This document shows, one piece after another, positions 14,701-24,600 of a stretch of DNA of 34,553 nt; positions within the stretch are counted from its first letter, which is position 1; each line of letters opens with the position of its first letter. Both the position numbers and the translations under genes were made by a program. Source of the stretch: Hyphomonadaceae bacterium (GTDB lineage Bacteria > Pseudomonadota > Alphaproteobacteria > Caulobacterales > Hyphomonadaceae). The notes beneath the pieces were generated by a model. It saw only the letters and a list, made by a program, of their open reading frames with translations, did no database searches and was not told the DNA's origin. The stretch lies in assembly GCA_022760335.1 (NCBI GenBank), contig JALEGE010000104.1:1-34553 (forward strand), written 5' to 3'.

Positions 14701-14780
14701 AGACGCCTCCCTGACCGGATTTTCATGAGCTTCGCCCTCTCGGACATGGCGCGAAGCGCAACTCTGCAAGGATGGCGTGG

Positions 14781-16439
14781 ATGCGTACGAATGCGTTGCA
14801 ATGTGTTAGCTTCTGTGTGCTGGGGATTTCCCTGGCTTTTTCTGCTCAAGCACAAGAACCAGAAGCTGCGGTCGCGGCTGAAGAAGAAGCGCGCCTGGAC
14901 ATCTTGATCTATCGCATTGTTGGGAACTCCGTGCTCGACCGGATTGATGTTGAGCGTGCGGTGATGCCGTATCTTGGTCCCGACCGGCCTGTCTCGGATG
15001 TTGAGAACGCGCGCCAGGCCTTGGTGTCTGCCTATCGCGAAAAAGGCTATGAGACGGTGGATATTCGCCTGCCGGCGCAGGATGTGCGTGGCGGTGTCAT
15101 TCGCTTCGAGGTGGTCGAGTTCGAGATCGGACGTCTGCGTGTTGAGGGCGCACGCTACTACTCTCCCGAGGACATCATGGAGCGTCTGCCTTCGCTGAAG
15201 GAGGGGCGTGTTCCAAACTACTCCGATGTCTCCCGCGAAATCGCTCAGATCAATCAGTCCACAGATCGTCTGATCACGCCCAGTCTGCGTGCCGGGGCAA
15301 CGCCCGGTACCGTGGATGTCGACTTGTTTGTGGAGGACACGCTGCCGGTGCACGGCTCTGTCGAGCTGAATGACCGGGCATCTGCCCGGACTGAGCGTTT
15401 GCGCCTGTCTGCGGCGGTAAACTACAACAATCTCTTCCAACTTGATCACAGTGTTAACCTACAGGCCCAGATCACGCCGCAGGATCTGGAGCAGGCTTGG
15501 GTGGTGTCTGCATCCTATGTGGCGCCCGTGCGCAACACCCCCTTCACGCTGGTCGGGTATGCGGTTCATTCCGACAGTGATGTGGCGGCGATCGGTGGGA
15601 TCAATGTTCTCGGGTCCGGCGATATTGTCGGCCTGCGTGGGATCATGACCCGGATCACTGGAGTGGGTAATGCGGCGCTGGTTCATCAGGTCACGGCCGG
15701 TATCGATTACAAATCCTTCGAAGAGGATTTGAGCCTTGGCGGCGGTGTCACAACCGAAACGCCCATCGATTATGTGCCGCTGTCTTTGCGCTACTCGCTT
15801 GCAAATCGACAGCCCGAGCAAAGCATTGATTTTGGTGTCGGCCTTAATTTTGGGGTTCGTGGCCTTGATGCTGACAATCAGGAATTTCAGGACAAGCGCT
15901 TCGGCGCAAGTGCCAGCTGGGTCACCTTGAAAGGTGATTTCGGGTATTCCCGCACCTTCGCAGGAGATTGGCGCGCGCGTCTGGATGGTGCCTTTCAGTA
16001 TGCCGGAAAGCCGGTGATTTCCAACGAGCAGTTCTCTGCCGGCGGTCTGGACAGTGTGCGGGCCTATTATGAGGGGCAAATCGTCGGCGATGACGGCATC
16101 GCCACTCAGTTCCAGCTCGAAGCTCCCTCGCTCTTTGATGGCAGTCTGTTCAATGAGTTCCGGCCATTTGCTTTCGCCGATGGTGCGACCCTGCGCGTGC
16201 ATCAGCCGCTGGCGGGGCAGGATGAGACCGACGAAATCGCCAGTGTCGGGTTGGGCTTGAGGGCGCAGGCATTCGAGCGGTTGAACGCATCTGTTTTGGT
16301 TTCCCATGCCCTGGTTGAGCGCAATGAGTTTGTGGCTGCCTCGGATGATCCAAATGCGGAATTGATCGAGCGCGACACACTGCTGCGGGATGTCGGTGAT
16401 GACCTGCGCATTCAATTCCGTCTGTGGGCGGATTTCTAG
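14781..16439 (+). CDS. TpsB two-partner secretion outer-membrane transporter (ShlB/FhaC/HecB family)
   Basis: TpsB proteins recognise the TPS domain of their TpsA partner in the periplasm and pass it through a 16-strand outer-membrane barrel. The 552-residue product has a signal peptide (cleavage near SAQA-25), POTRA1 (about 40-114), POTRA2 (about 116-187, ending 'RAGATPGTVDVDLFVEDTLPV') and the barrel. The barrel opens with the family motif HGSVELNDRASARTERLRL. The loop-6 lid motif, normally VRGY, reads V426-R-A-Y429 within GGLDSVRAYYEG. AAGGA lies 8 nt before this ATG; an ATG three codons earlier overlaps that site. It is the first gene of the operon that ends with its apparent substrate 5 kb downstream, an unusual separation. 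Confidence 0.93.
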   Translation: MRTNALQCVSFCVLGISLAFSAQAQEPEAAVAAEEEARLDILIYRIVGNSVLDRIDVERAVMPYLGPDRPVSDVENARQALVSAYREKGYETVDIRLPAQDVRGGVIRFEVVEFEIGRLRVEGARYYSPEDIMERLPSLKEGRVPNYSDVSREIAQINQSTDRLITPSLRAGATPGTVDVDLFVEDTLPVHGSVELNDRASARTERLRLSAAVNYNNLFQLDHSVNLQAQITPQDLEQAWVVSASYVAPVRNTPFTLVGYAVHSDSDVAAIGGINVLGSGDIVGLRGIMTRITGVGNAALVHQVTAGIDYKSFEEDLSLGGGVTTETPIDYVPLSLRYSLANRQPEQSIDFGVGLNFGVRGLDADNQEFQDKRFGASASWVTLKGDFGYSRTFAGDWRARLDGAFQYAGKPVISNEQFSAGGLDSVRAYYEGQIVGDDGIATQFQLEAPSLFDGSLFNEFRPFAFADGATLRVHQPLAGQDETDEIASVGLGLRAQAFERLNASVLVSHALVERNEFVAASDDPNAELIERDTLLRDVGDDLRIQFRLWADF

Positions 16440-16475
16440 GGCCCGGGACACACTGTGAAAGACAAGGTAAATTCA

Positions 16476-18284
16476 ATGAGTATAAGAGCGTATGTGTCCG
16501 CGATGCTGCTGACCATGGTGCCGGCGCAGGCTTTTGCGGATGATGCAGATCTGAAAGCGGCCGCAGAAAATAGCGTCTTCGAGAAATCCTTCCGTGAGCG
16601 GAGAGTGGTTCAACTCGATGCGGCAGAAGTTCCGGAGCTGACCGAAGAAGTTACAGGCGCACCGGTACTTGTTCGTCTGCACAGCGGTGTATTCGATTTC
16701 TCCAAAGCTGCGCCGGATGGGTCCGATCTTCGCTTTGTCTCGTCTGACGGAACCCCGCTGGATTATCATATTGAGCGCTTCGATCCAGTTGCTTCTCTCG
16801 CCCTGATCTGGGTGCAGATCCCCTCTGTAGAACCGGCGGTTTCGCAGCAGGTCTGGCTGTATTACAGCGATGATACCGCAATGCGGATGGACGATTCCCG
16901 TGCGGTTTATGATGGGGAGTTCGCCTACGTCCTCAATATGAATGAGGATGCGAGTGTTCCCGTCGATCAAACGGCAAATGAAAATCGGTTTGCTGCAAGC
17001 GGGATAACGCCCACTTTGGGCGGAATGGTTGCTGGTGGCATGGAGCTGCGTGCTGACAGCACGATCCGGGCGACAGCAGATAGAGCTCTGAATGTCGAAG
17101 CAGGCACCGGTCAGCTGACCTGGTCGGCCTGGATCAATCCACAGCCGGTGGACGCTGAGTCTGGTGTGGCGGCAGATGGCCTTATCTATACCAAGCTGAG
17201 TACGGCAGGAGAAACAGGTGCATCCAGACTTGAGCTTGGTATCCGTGATGGTGAGCTTTATGCCGCTCTCGGCGAGGCCGAGCTTGTTGCGGACATGTCG
17301 CTTGCAGCCGACCTCTGGACGCATGTTGCAGTGGTTGCCGATGGCCAGACGCTGCGCCTTCTTGCCAACGGTGCTGTATTGGATGAGGCCCCGGCAGCGA
17401 TGCCAGAGCTGGGCGGTGAAGACGTCATTGGTGCCGTAGGCGAAGCGCCAGGATTTGTGGGGCGTATTGATGAGGTGCGCCGTTCCAATACTGCGCGGTC
17501 TCCTTCATTCATTGCGCTGGGCGCGAGAACAGAAGGGCGCAACGCGAACTTTGTGCGTGTGGCACCTGATGGCGAGGCGACCAGGGCGGGAGAGCACAAC
17601 TATTTCGCAATCTTGTTCAATGCGCTGACGCCTGATGCCTGGGCTGTCATCGTCATTTTGGCGGTGATGTCGGCGATCTCGTGGCTGATCATGTTCTCCA
17701 AGGCGGGCCTTTTGGGGCGCACCCGGAAAGCCAACCGCGCCTTCTATAATGCATATCAAGATGCCACGCATGGTGAGCATGCTGAAATCACTCTGACCGA
17801 TACTGAATTTGGAGCGAAGTACCCTCGAGCTTCGCTCGCCCGTTTGTTTCGGGTCGGTCAGAGTGAGCTTCTGATGCGCAATCAAGGAACCGAGGTGGTC
17901 TCACCTGAGGAGGTTGCGTCCATCCGTTCCGCGCTCGACGCTGCGCAGGCGCGAGAAGAGCAGTATCTCGGAAAGCGCATGGTCTTGTTGACCATCGCAA
18001 TTTCGGGCGGGCCCTTCCTGGGGCTGCTTGGAACTGTGCTGGGCGTGATGATCACCTTTGCAGGCGTTGCGGCAGCAGGGGAGGTGAATGTTACGGCCAT
18101 CGCGCCTGGCATTGCCGCCGCGCTGTTGGCGACGGTTGCTGGTCTTGCCGTCGCGATCCCGGCTCTGTTTGGGTACAACTACCTGAATGGTCAGCTTGAG
18201 CGTCTGCTGACGGACAATCTCACATTCGTGGACCAGCTCGAAAAGCGCATCGCTGAAACCTATCGCCCGTCGCGGCGGACATAG
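16476..18284 (+). CDS. DUF2341-LamG-ExbB fusion: motor proton channel with periplasmic sensor or binding domains
   Basis: The 602-residue protein has a signal peptide (cleavage near AFA-21), a DUF2341 domain (about 55-145, 'VLVRLHSGVFDFSKA...LRFVSSDG', 'WVQIPSV...QVWLYYSD') and a LamG/concanavalin-like jelly roll (about 180-345, with 'TWSAWINPQP', 'WTHVAVVADG', 'GRIDEVRRSNTARS'). A membrane helix at about 388-410 is followed by the MotA/TolQ/ExbB channel with GPFLGLLGTVLGVMITF (about 505-525) and a third helix. ExbB normally forms the pentameric proton channel with ExbD. Here about 380 extra residues project into the periplasm and could bind a glycan, peptidoglycan or the exoprotein. ATG at 16476 has AAGG 9 nt upstream. 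exbD follows after 9 nt. Confidence 0.92.
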   Translation: MSIRAYVSAMLLTMVPAQAFADDADLKAAAENSVFEKSFRERRVVQLDAAEVPELTEEVTGAPVLVRLHSGVFDFSKAAPDGSDLRFVSSDGTPLDYHIERFDPVASLALIWVQIPSVEPAVSQQVWLYYSDDTAMRMDDSRAVYDGEFAYVLNMNEDASVPVDQTANENRFAASGITPTLGGMVAGGMELRADSTIRATADRALNVEAGTGQLTWSAWINPQPVDAESGVAADGLIYTKLSTAGETGASRLELGIRDGELYAALGEAELVADMSLAADLWTHVAVVADGQTLRLLANGAVLDEAPAAMPELGGEDVIGAVGEAPGFVGRIDEVRRSNTARSPSFIALGARTEGRNANFVRVAPDGEATRAGEHNYFAILFNALTPDAWAVIVILAVMSAISWLIMFSKAGLLGRTRKANRAFYNAYQDATHGEHAEITLTDTEFGAKYPRASLARLFRVGQSELLMRNQGTEVVSPEEVASIRSALDAAQAREEQYLGKRMVLLTIAISGGPFLGLLGTVLGVMITFAGVAAAGEVNVTAIAPGIAAALLATVAGLAVAIPALFGYNYLNGQLERLLTDNLTFVDQLEKRIAETYRPSRRT

Positions 18285-18293
18285 GGGGCGATT

Positions 18294-18698
18294 ATGCAAA
18301 CGCACCAAAAGCGCAAGCCTTATGACGAGATCAACATCACGCCGATGGTCGACCTGACTTTTGTGCTGTTGGTGATCTTCATCCTGATGACCACCGCTTC
18401 GGTGCAGGGGATCAAGGTCAATCTGCCCAAGGCCAGTTCGGCCGCCAGCCTGGCCAAGCCCACGACGCGGGCCATCACGGTAGACAGCCGCGGGCAAATC
18501 TATCTCGACACGTTTCCGGTGACGATCGAACAGCTGGAACGCGAGCTGCGCACATACAAGGCGACAAACCCGGAGTTTCCGGTCGTCATCAAGGGCGATC
18601 AGGTGACTCAGTATGGCCGCATCATGGAAGCGCTGGATGCATGCGCGCGCGTCGGGTTGACCCAGATTGGTCTGGTTAGCGAGCGTCCGCGGAGTTGA
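18294..18698 (+). CDS. exbD: ExbD/TolR family biopolymer transport protein
   Basis: ExbD forms the peptidoglycan-anchored stator dimer inside the ExbB pentamer and carries the proton-accepting Asp. The 134-residue product has one N-terminal membrane helix with that Asp (NITPMVDLTFVLLVIF, Asp20) and a periplasmic domain with 'RAITVDSRGQIYLDTFPV' and 'VVIKGDQVTQYGRIMEALDACARVGLTQIGLV'. A GGGGG purine run precedes the ATG. It sits tightly between the ExbB fusion and TonB, so the three form a dedicated energy module. Confidence 0.95.
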   Translation: MQTHQKRKPYDEINITPMVDLTFVLLVIFILMTTASVQGIKVNLPKASSAASLAKPTTRAITVDSRGQIYLDTFPVTIEQLERELRTYKATNPEFPVVIKGDQVTQYGRIMEALDACARVGLTQIGLVSERPRS

Positions 18699-18704
18699 TG
18701 TGTG

Positions 18705-19412
18705 ATGCTTGAACCGCCCAAGTCCAGCATCTGGGATAATCTGCCGGCAATCTTGCTGGGGACGGTTTTCCTTGGCCTGCTCGTGGCTCTCTTCGTCTGG
18801 CTCTTCGGTACAGCCAAGGGGCCGGCGGAGGGGCGAATGGTTCACACGGTGACCATTGATGCACCGCCGCCTGAACCCGAGCCGGAGCCTGAACCCGAGC
18901 CAGAACCTGAGCCGGAGCCAGAACCCGAACCAGAGCCAGAGCCCGAACCACAGCCTGTTGTCGAGCCGATTGAGCAAGTTCAGCCTGTCGCAGAGCCAAC
19001 TGTCAGCGATACACCCAGCGAGGCTCCAGCTGAGCCAACCAACCAATTGGCGGGTCTTGATCGTCTCGCGGATGCCGGGTCGGACAGCTTCCGGCTCAGC
19101 GCGGGCGGCGGCGGCGGATTGTTCGGCCGCGGTACTGGCGGGGGCACATCCTGGACGTCTGCAGTCTTCGTTCATATCCAGCGCGCGCTGCAGCGCGATG
19201 ATCGAACGAAGAGCGCCGAGGGAAGCATAAAAGTCTCTGTGCGGATAAATTCGCGCGGTGAATTTTACAGCGTGAAGTTGCTCTCCACCACAGGCGATGA
19301 AGACCTCGATGAGGCCATTCGGAATGTTCTCTCGAGCCTGTCGCCAATGAGAAGTGCGCCACCACCCAGTGCGCCTGATCCACTCGTCATGAACATCAAC
19401 ATCAAGCGGTAA
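18705..19412 (+). CDS. tonB: TonB-family energy transducer with Glu-Pro spacer
   Basis: TonB carries the ExbBD force across the periplasm to outer-membrane partners. The 235-residue product has one membrane helix (about 14-36), a periplasm-spanning Glu-Pro repeat (about 54-82), a Gly-rich hinge (GGGGGLFGRGTGGG, about 132-146) and a C-terminal TonB domain. In that domain 'IKVSVRINSRGEFYSVKLLSTTGDEDLDEAIRNVLSSL' is the classic strand-helix signature. The initiation ATG is the second codon of a longer GTG frame. It lies 6 nt after exbD. No TonB-dependent receptor is encoded in the window, so its partner may be the TpsB, the porin or the exoprotein's STN tail. Confidence 0.93.
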   Translation: MLEPPKSSIWDNLPAILLGTVFLGLLVALFVWLFGTAKGPAEGRMVHTVTIDAPPPEPEPEPEPEPEPEPEPEPEPEPEPEPQPVVEPIEQVQPVAEPTVSDTPSEAPAEPTNQLAGLDRLADAGSDSFRLSAGGGGGLFGRGTGGGTSWTSAVFVHIQRALQRDDRTKSAEGSIKVSVRINSRGEFYSVKLLSTTGDEDLDEAIRNVLSSLSPMRSAPPPSAPDPLVMNINIKR

Positions 19413-19492
19413 TGTGGGGGATTAAGATGTTGAAAAACAAGAAAAATATTGAACTTTCGAAACTAATTCTGCTCCGAAAAGGGAACTCTGGA

Positions 19493-21064
19493 ATGTCTCT
19501 GCAAAGAAATCTCATGGCGGGTGTTGCGGCCGTCTCGGCCCTGACGGTCGTTGCGCCTTCTGCAGCCGCGCAATCGTCGGATCTGGAAGTCGAGATCCTG
19601 CAATTGTTGGTTGATGAGGGGGTGATCCCCTTTGACAAAGCCCAGGCGATCCTCGAAAGGGCTCGCCAGCAGCAGCAGGAAAAAGCTGCTGCGGAGGCGG
19701 CTGAAAATGCTCCTGATACGATCGATGTTCCCTATATCCCGCAGACGGTGCGTGAGGAAATCGAAAACAATGTTCGCGCAGACGTTATCGAAACGGCCAA
19801 GACCGAAGGCTGGGTTGCTCCCAATGTAATCCCGGACTGGGTGAACAAGGTCAAAATCAGCGGCGATTTCCGCGCACGCTATCAGCGTGAGGATTATCCT
19901 GAATCTGTGCTCGGCCCGAATGGTGAGCTGATCGATGGAAACTTCCCGTATTTTCCTGACGCAGCGGAAATCAATCGTCTGGGCGGTGTGACGGATGCGG
20001 ATGGTTTTCCGCTCATCAACTCCACAGAAGACTCGTCGCGGCCGAATTATCGTGCCCGCATCAAGTTCGAGGCCGGCATTGGCGACAATGTCACCGTCGG
20101 ACTTCGCCTGGCATCGGGTGACAATGATGGCGCCGTATCCACCAATTCGACTTTTGGTGACTATTACTACAAAAAGTCGATCTGGATCGATCAGGCCTAT
20201 GTTGATGTCTCGCCGCTTGAGGGTGTGAATCTCATCGCGGGCCGGATGCCCAATCCGTTCTTCTCCACAAACATGCTCTGGGATGAAGATGTAAATCCTG
20301 AGGGCCTCGCCCTCGCCGCTGATTATGAGATCAATGACAGTGTGAGCGTGTTCGGTGTTGGCGGCGTTTTCCCGCTGCAACAGCGCGACTTCTTCGACGA
20401 CAGCTATCTTTATGCCGGCCAGATTGGCGCCAAGGGCCTTTTCGCTGAGCGGCTCGAGATCGAGGGCGCGGTTGCCTATTACATGTTCGACAATGTGCAG
20501 AGCATGAAGAACCCGGATGATGGGTCGCGGATCAATGACTGGAGTGCGCCGACCTACCTGGCCAATGGCAACTCGCTGTTCAATATCCGCACCGATGGTC
20601 TGACCACGCTTGCTGGCCTGGCGGCTGAGTATGAGCTGATGGCGGCAACCCTGCGCATGGCGCTCCGCGATGGCGATCGTCGTTATGGCCTGATCGGCGA
20701 AGTGGTGAAAAATGACGCGCTGGATGAGGATGAGATCACCGCGCTTCGTGGAGAACCTGGCGTTGAGCCGGGCGATACTGGTTGGCACGTCAAGGGATTT
20801 GCTGGGTATCCCGTGATTTCCGAACGTGGCCAGTGGCGCGTTGAGGCGGGGTACCGACATGTCGAGACCGATGCCGTGCTCGATATCTTCACGGATTCCG
20901 ACTTTGCCCTCGGTGGCACGGATGTCGAGGGCTACATCCTCAAAGGCGATGTTGGCATCTATGAGAATACCAGCATCGGTGCGGCCTATCTGTCTTCGGA
21001 CGCGATCAATCGCCCGCCATTCTCGCTCGACATCTTCCAAGTCAATCTCAACGTCCATTTCTGA
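19493..21064 (+). CDS. Putative outer-membrane porin with N-terminal coiled coil
   Basis: The 523-residue product starts at the ATG at 19493, which has AAAAGGGAA upstream and gives a clean signal peptide (cleavage near SAAA-Q). A longer frame opens with an ATG overlapping the tonB stop (TAATG at 19411-19414) and adds 27 residues. After the signal come an alpha-helical Gln/Ala/Glu-rich coiled coil (about 28-70) and then a beta-barrel with alternating aromatic strands ending in the C-terminal Phe (VNLNVHF). It belongs to the putative-porin type found with ExbBD/TonB operons. The coiled coil may contact peptidoglycan or a periplasmic partner. It has no TonB plug domain, so it is not a standard TonB-dependent receptor. 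Confidence 0.85.
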   Translation: MSLQRNLMAGVAAVSALTVVAPSAAAQSSDLEVEILQLLVDEGVIPFDKAQAILERARQQQQEKAAAEAAENAPDTIDVPYIPQTVREEIENNVRADVIETAKTEGWVAPNVIPDWVNKVKISGDFRARYQREDYPESVLGPNGELIDGNFPYFPDAAEINRLGGVTDADGFPLINSTEDSSRPNYRARIKFEAGIGDNVTVGLRLASGDNDGAVSTNSTFGDYYYKKSIWIDQAYVDVSPLEGVNLIAGRMPNPFFSTNMLWDEDVNPEGLALAADYEINDSVSVFGVGGVFPLQQRDFFDDSYLYAGQIGAKGLFAERLEIEGAVAYYMFDNVQSMKNPDDGSRINDWSAPTYLANGNSLFNIRTDGLTTLAGLAAEYELMAATLRMALRDGDRRYGLIGEVVKNDALDEDEITALRGEPGVEPGDTGWHVKGFAGYPVISERGQWRVEAGYRHVETDAVLDIFTDSDFALGGTDVEGYILKGDVGIYENTSIGAAYLSSDAINRPPFSLDIFQVNLNVHF

Positions 21065-21079
21065 TCGCGGGGGTCACTC

Positions 21080-21589
21080 ATGTTCAAGTCAATGCAAGGA
21101 CTTTGTGCCGGTCTCGCCTTTGCGATTGCGTTCCCGGCTGTTGCTCAAACTCCCGATGGGGGCGCCTCAGGCGCCTCCACATCAGGCGCAGTTGTTCAGG
21201 ACTGTCCGCCTTTGGGCGAAGCACGAATCGACTGCCTTGAGTATCGTCTGGCGCGGCAAACTCAAATGGCGACGAATGCGCGCCAGCAAATGGAAGCCTT
21301 GCGTCAGGAGACGACGCTCAAGGATGAGATGATTGCGCTTGGCATTGAGCGCAACGCCGAGCTCTATTCCATCGCCAGTGAGATCGTTGAAAAGGGCATC
21401 TCCCCGCGCTCGATGGAGCCGTTTCTCCAGTTTCGCCGCGTTGAGATGGAAAATCTCATGCAATCCTATGAGGACCGGCTCCGGCAGGCGCGAATTTATC
21501 CGTCCACACTCCCACCCAGCGTTCAAAAACGCATGGATGAGGAATTGTCCCAACAACAAGGCTCACACGCGGAAGGCGGCGGATCCTAA
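21080..21589 (+). CDS. Small periplasmic coiled-coil protein of unknown function
   Basis: The 169-residue product has a signal peptide (cleavage near AVA-22), a Gly/Ser/Ala linker, a short Cys pair (C-PPLGEARID-C) and then a long charged helix (about 55-150). It ends in a Gln/Gly-rich tail. No domain is recognised. It lies 15 nt after the porin and 52 nt before tpsA. By position it may be a periplasmic chaperone for the giant exoprotein or an adaptor between TonB and the outer-membrane proteins; nothing in its residues settles this. Confidence 0.8.
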   Translation: MFKSMQGLCAGLAFAIAFPAVAQTPDGGASGASTSGAVVQDCPPLGEARIDCLEYRLARQTQMATNARQQMEALRQETTLKDEMIALGIERNAELYSIASEIVEKGISPRSMEPFLQFRRVEMENLMQSYEDRLRQARIYPSTLPPSVQKRMDEELSQQQGSHAEGGGS

Positions 21590-21641
21590 GCGCTCCGCCT
21601 CGTCCTATTCGTTGTCTGTATAGAATCCAGGAAATCTTCCC

Positions 21642-24600
21642 ATGACCCGTTCGATCCTTCCGGCCTGTGATATTCACAAGTCTGCTATGAAACTGATGAC
21701 GACTGTCAGTTTTGCGTCCCTGTCGCTGGCGCTCAGCTTCAACTCTTCCGCTGTTGCTCAGGAACAACCCTTTGGGACAATGGTTGGGATGCAGAATGGC
21801 ACGGTTACATTGCCGAATGGCCAACTCTCGCAATGGACGGGCGCGAACGCTCCGATGATCGGCTTGGACGAGGACGGACGTCCTCTGATGACCATCGAGC
21901 AGACAGAGTCCAAAGCGCTTTTGGACTGGGAAGATTTCCGTCTACAGACAAATGAGGTGCTGGAATTTCAGCAGCAGTCGGAGAACTGGATCGCGGTCAA
22001 CCGTGTCCATGGCAATCAGGCGGCTGAAATCCATGGCGAATTGCGTGCGCCAGGCAAGGTTTTTATCTTCAATGATAATGGCGTGCTCATTGGTGAGGAT
22101 GCTATTATCAGTACCCGTACGCTCGTCACCGGGCAGGGCGTTTCCGACGTCAATATCGACGGCAATGTCACGACAATCACACAAAGTCAGGAGCGCGCCA
22201 TCCTGAATTGGTCGGACATGTCCACCCAGGCTGGCGAACTGATGAAGTTTGACCAGGAGCGGACCGACTGGATCGCGCTCAACCGCTCCCTGTCGGAAAA
22301 CCCGACCCGTTTGGCTGGCGACATCGAGGCGGATGGTCATGTCTATCTTGTTGCGCCTGAGGGGCTTGGCATCGCGGGCGATGTAACAGCCCAGCAGGTT
22401 ATCGCCTCTCAACTGGATATTGTGGATGAGCAATTCCTGGAAGGGTTCAGCAAGGTCATCGAGCTCGGCGGTGTATCGGCACACTTCAGCAACTCTTGGC
22501 AGAGAGAGCCGGACCCGCGCCGAAGCAGTGACATTCCGATATCGGAGTATCTGGAAACGCTTGAAGGTGGGCCTCGACGCCTGGATCCAAACGATCCGCT
22601 GCGAGATCAGCTGCGCATCGAGTCGGGGGCAACCATCACCACCGGCAATAAGGGCGCGATCGTTCTGATCGGGAATGCCGTAACCAATGAGGGTACGCTC
22701 AGCATTCAAGACGAAGGGCAAGTCGTTCTGGCGGCTGGCGAGCATGTATGGCTAACGCCCGAGGAAGATGATCAGAGCAATGAGCGCTTTGAGGCTGTAA
22801 GCGGTTTTTGGAACAGTGTTCGCTTTGGTGAGAATGGCGCCCAACGCATATATGACCAGTTTGTTGTTATCGACAGCGCCGCCGAACTGGAGGTCATTGA
22901 GGGCGCGACTGGGCTCGATTATGAGATGGGAGACACAATCTCCTATAATGAATGGTACGGGTATGGCGGGTTCGAGCCACTCTTCGCTGCCGTCGGAAAG
23001 TATCTTGAAGCCAGAGCTGACGCCGTCGCAATTCAAAATGATCATGTTGCGCGCAATACGGGTTCCATACTTTCAAGCGGAGGTGGCCGTGTAGACTTCC
23101 GTGGTATGCAGCTTGAACAGCTCGGTGTGATTGACTTGCAGTCTACGGCAAACTTCCGCGCCGGCGTGGACATGGAAGCACGCCTGTACTCCTATCTTCA
23201 AAATCGTGAAGACAATGAAGATGGTCCAACTCTTGGCAATAACGGCACGGTCATCTTCGGTGAAAATAGCTTAACGCAGATCACGCCGGATCCGGATGCC
23301 ATTGATACCATCGCGCTCTCGGAAGGGGCGCAATCGATCGGCTCGTTGGAGATCAACGCCTTCCGTGTGCACATGGAAGACAATTCCATCATTCACATGC
23401 CCAGCGGCAGGGTAAGCATCTGGTTGGATGAAGGTAGCAAATTCAAAGGGATATCGAGCCAGGCCGGGGGCGTGGACAATGAGTCCGGCACCCGTTTCAT
23501 GATGGAAGACGGGGCCCTGATCGATCTTTCCGGTTGGGACCAGACTGTCCTGCCCATGTCGTATCATGTCGTCAAAGGCCGGGCTTATGCCGCGCAGCTT
23601 GCGAATTCGCCACTGCAGCGAGATGGCGTACTTTACCGCCAGGAAATCGCAGTTGATCGCCGCTACGGCACTGACATTGTCGACTGGGAATCCTTTGACA
23701 ATCTGACCCAGGGCACGCTCGAGCAGTTTCTGACAAACGGCGGCACTTTCGCGCTGAATGGCGACAACGACTTCATCATGAAGAGTGGGTCGGTCATTGA
23801 TGTGTCCGGCGGGGTCACGACTTATGAAGACGGCTATGTCACGACGACCCATTTGCGCCGTCTCGACGGAACGCTGATCGATATTCGGGAAGCCGATCCT
23901 GACGAGCTCTATATGGGTCTGGCCAATGAGTGGGTCACCTATGATCTGAAATGGGGCCAGCAGACCAAGTATAATGTGCCTTTGGTGTCTTCCATCCAGC
24001 GGCTCTATGAGAGCTCCTATCAGGAGGGTGGTGATGCCGGCGTTATCGACATCCTGTCTCCCGACGCTATTTTGCAGGGCACGATGCGGGGCGAAGTTGT
24101 TGTTGGCCGGTATCAGCGGCTCAACATGCCGGAAATGGGCCAGTTCCTCATCGGCACCGCTGGGGAAGGCGACAAGGAGTTCAACGCCAACAACATCCTC
24201 ATCGAAGCGATGGACAGGCTCGTAGAGGCCAATTTCGGTCTTACCGACAATCTGGAAGATCAGTTCGGTGGTTTGTTCGGAGTCGAGTTTGACGAAGCCC
24301 TGAATGAGACCGGCGAAAACGCTGAATCCGGAACAGTTACAAGCGATAACACACTTCTGATCTCGGGCGATTTCTTCAGCCGGTCGAGCATGGGGAGCTA
24401 CACGATTGGGCAATCCACGGTCACGCTTGATGCTGAAGGCGCGCGTGTCCCGTACTCAATCATCGTGGAGGATGGGGTTGATATCGATCTGTCTGGCGGG
24501 GCATCGCTCAACCTCTTCGCCGATAATACTGGTGGCATCTATTTTGGCGGCGATGTCCGGACCGAAGGCGGCGATATTTCCATCACCGGCGGCAGCCTCG

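Noticed and set aside
18870-18950. Tandem GAACCCGAGCC-type DNA repeat
   Set aside because: It encodes the Glu-Pro spacer of TonB, a normal family feature, and is not a CRISPR or mobile repeat.
19463-21058. 531-codon open frame on the minus strand opposite the porin
   Set aside because: It mirrors the porin gene, has no ribosome site or domain, and is His/Ile/Arg-rich in the way typical of an antisense shadow of GC-rich coding DNA. The plus-strand porin has signal peptide and C-terminal Phe.
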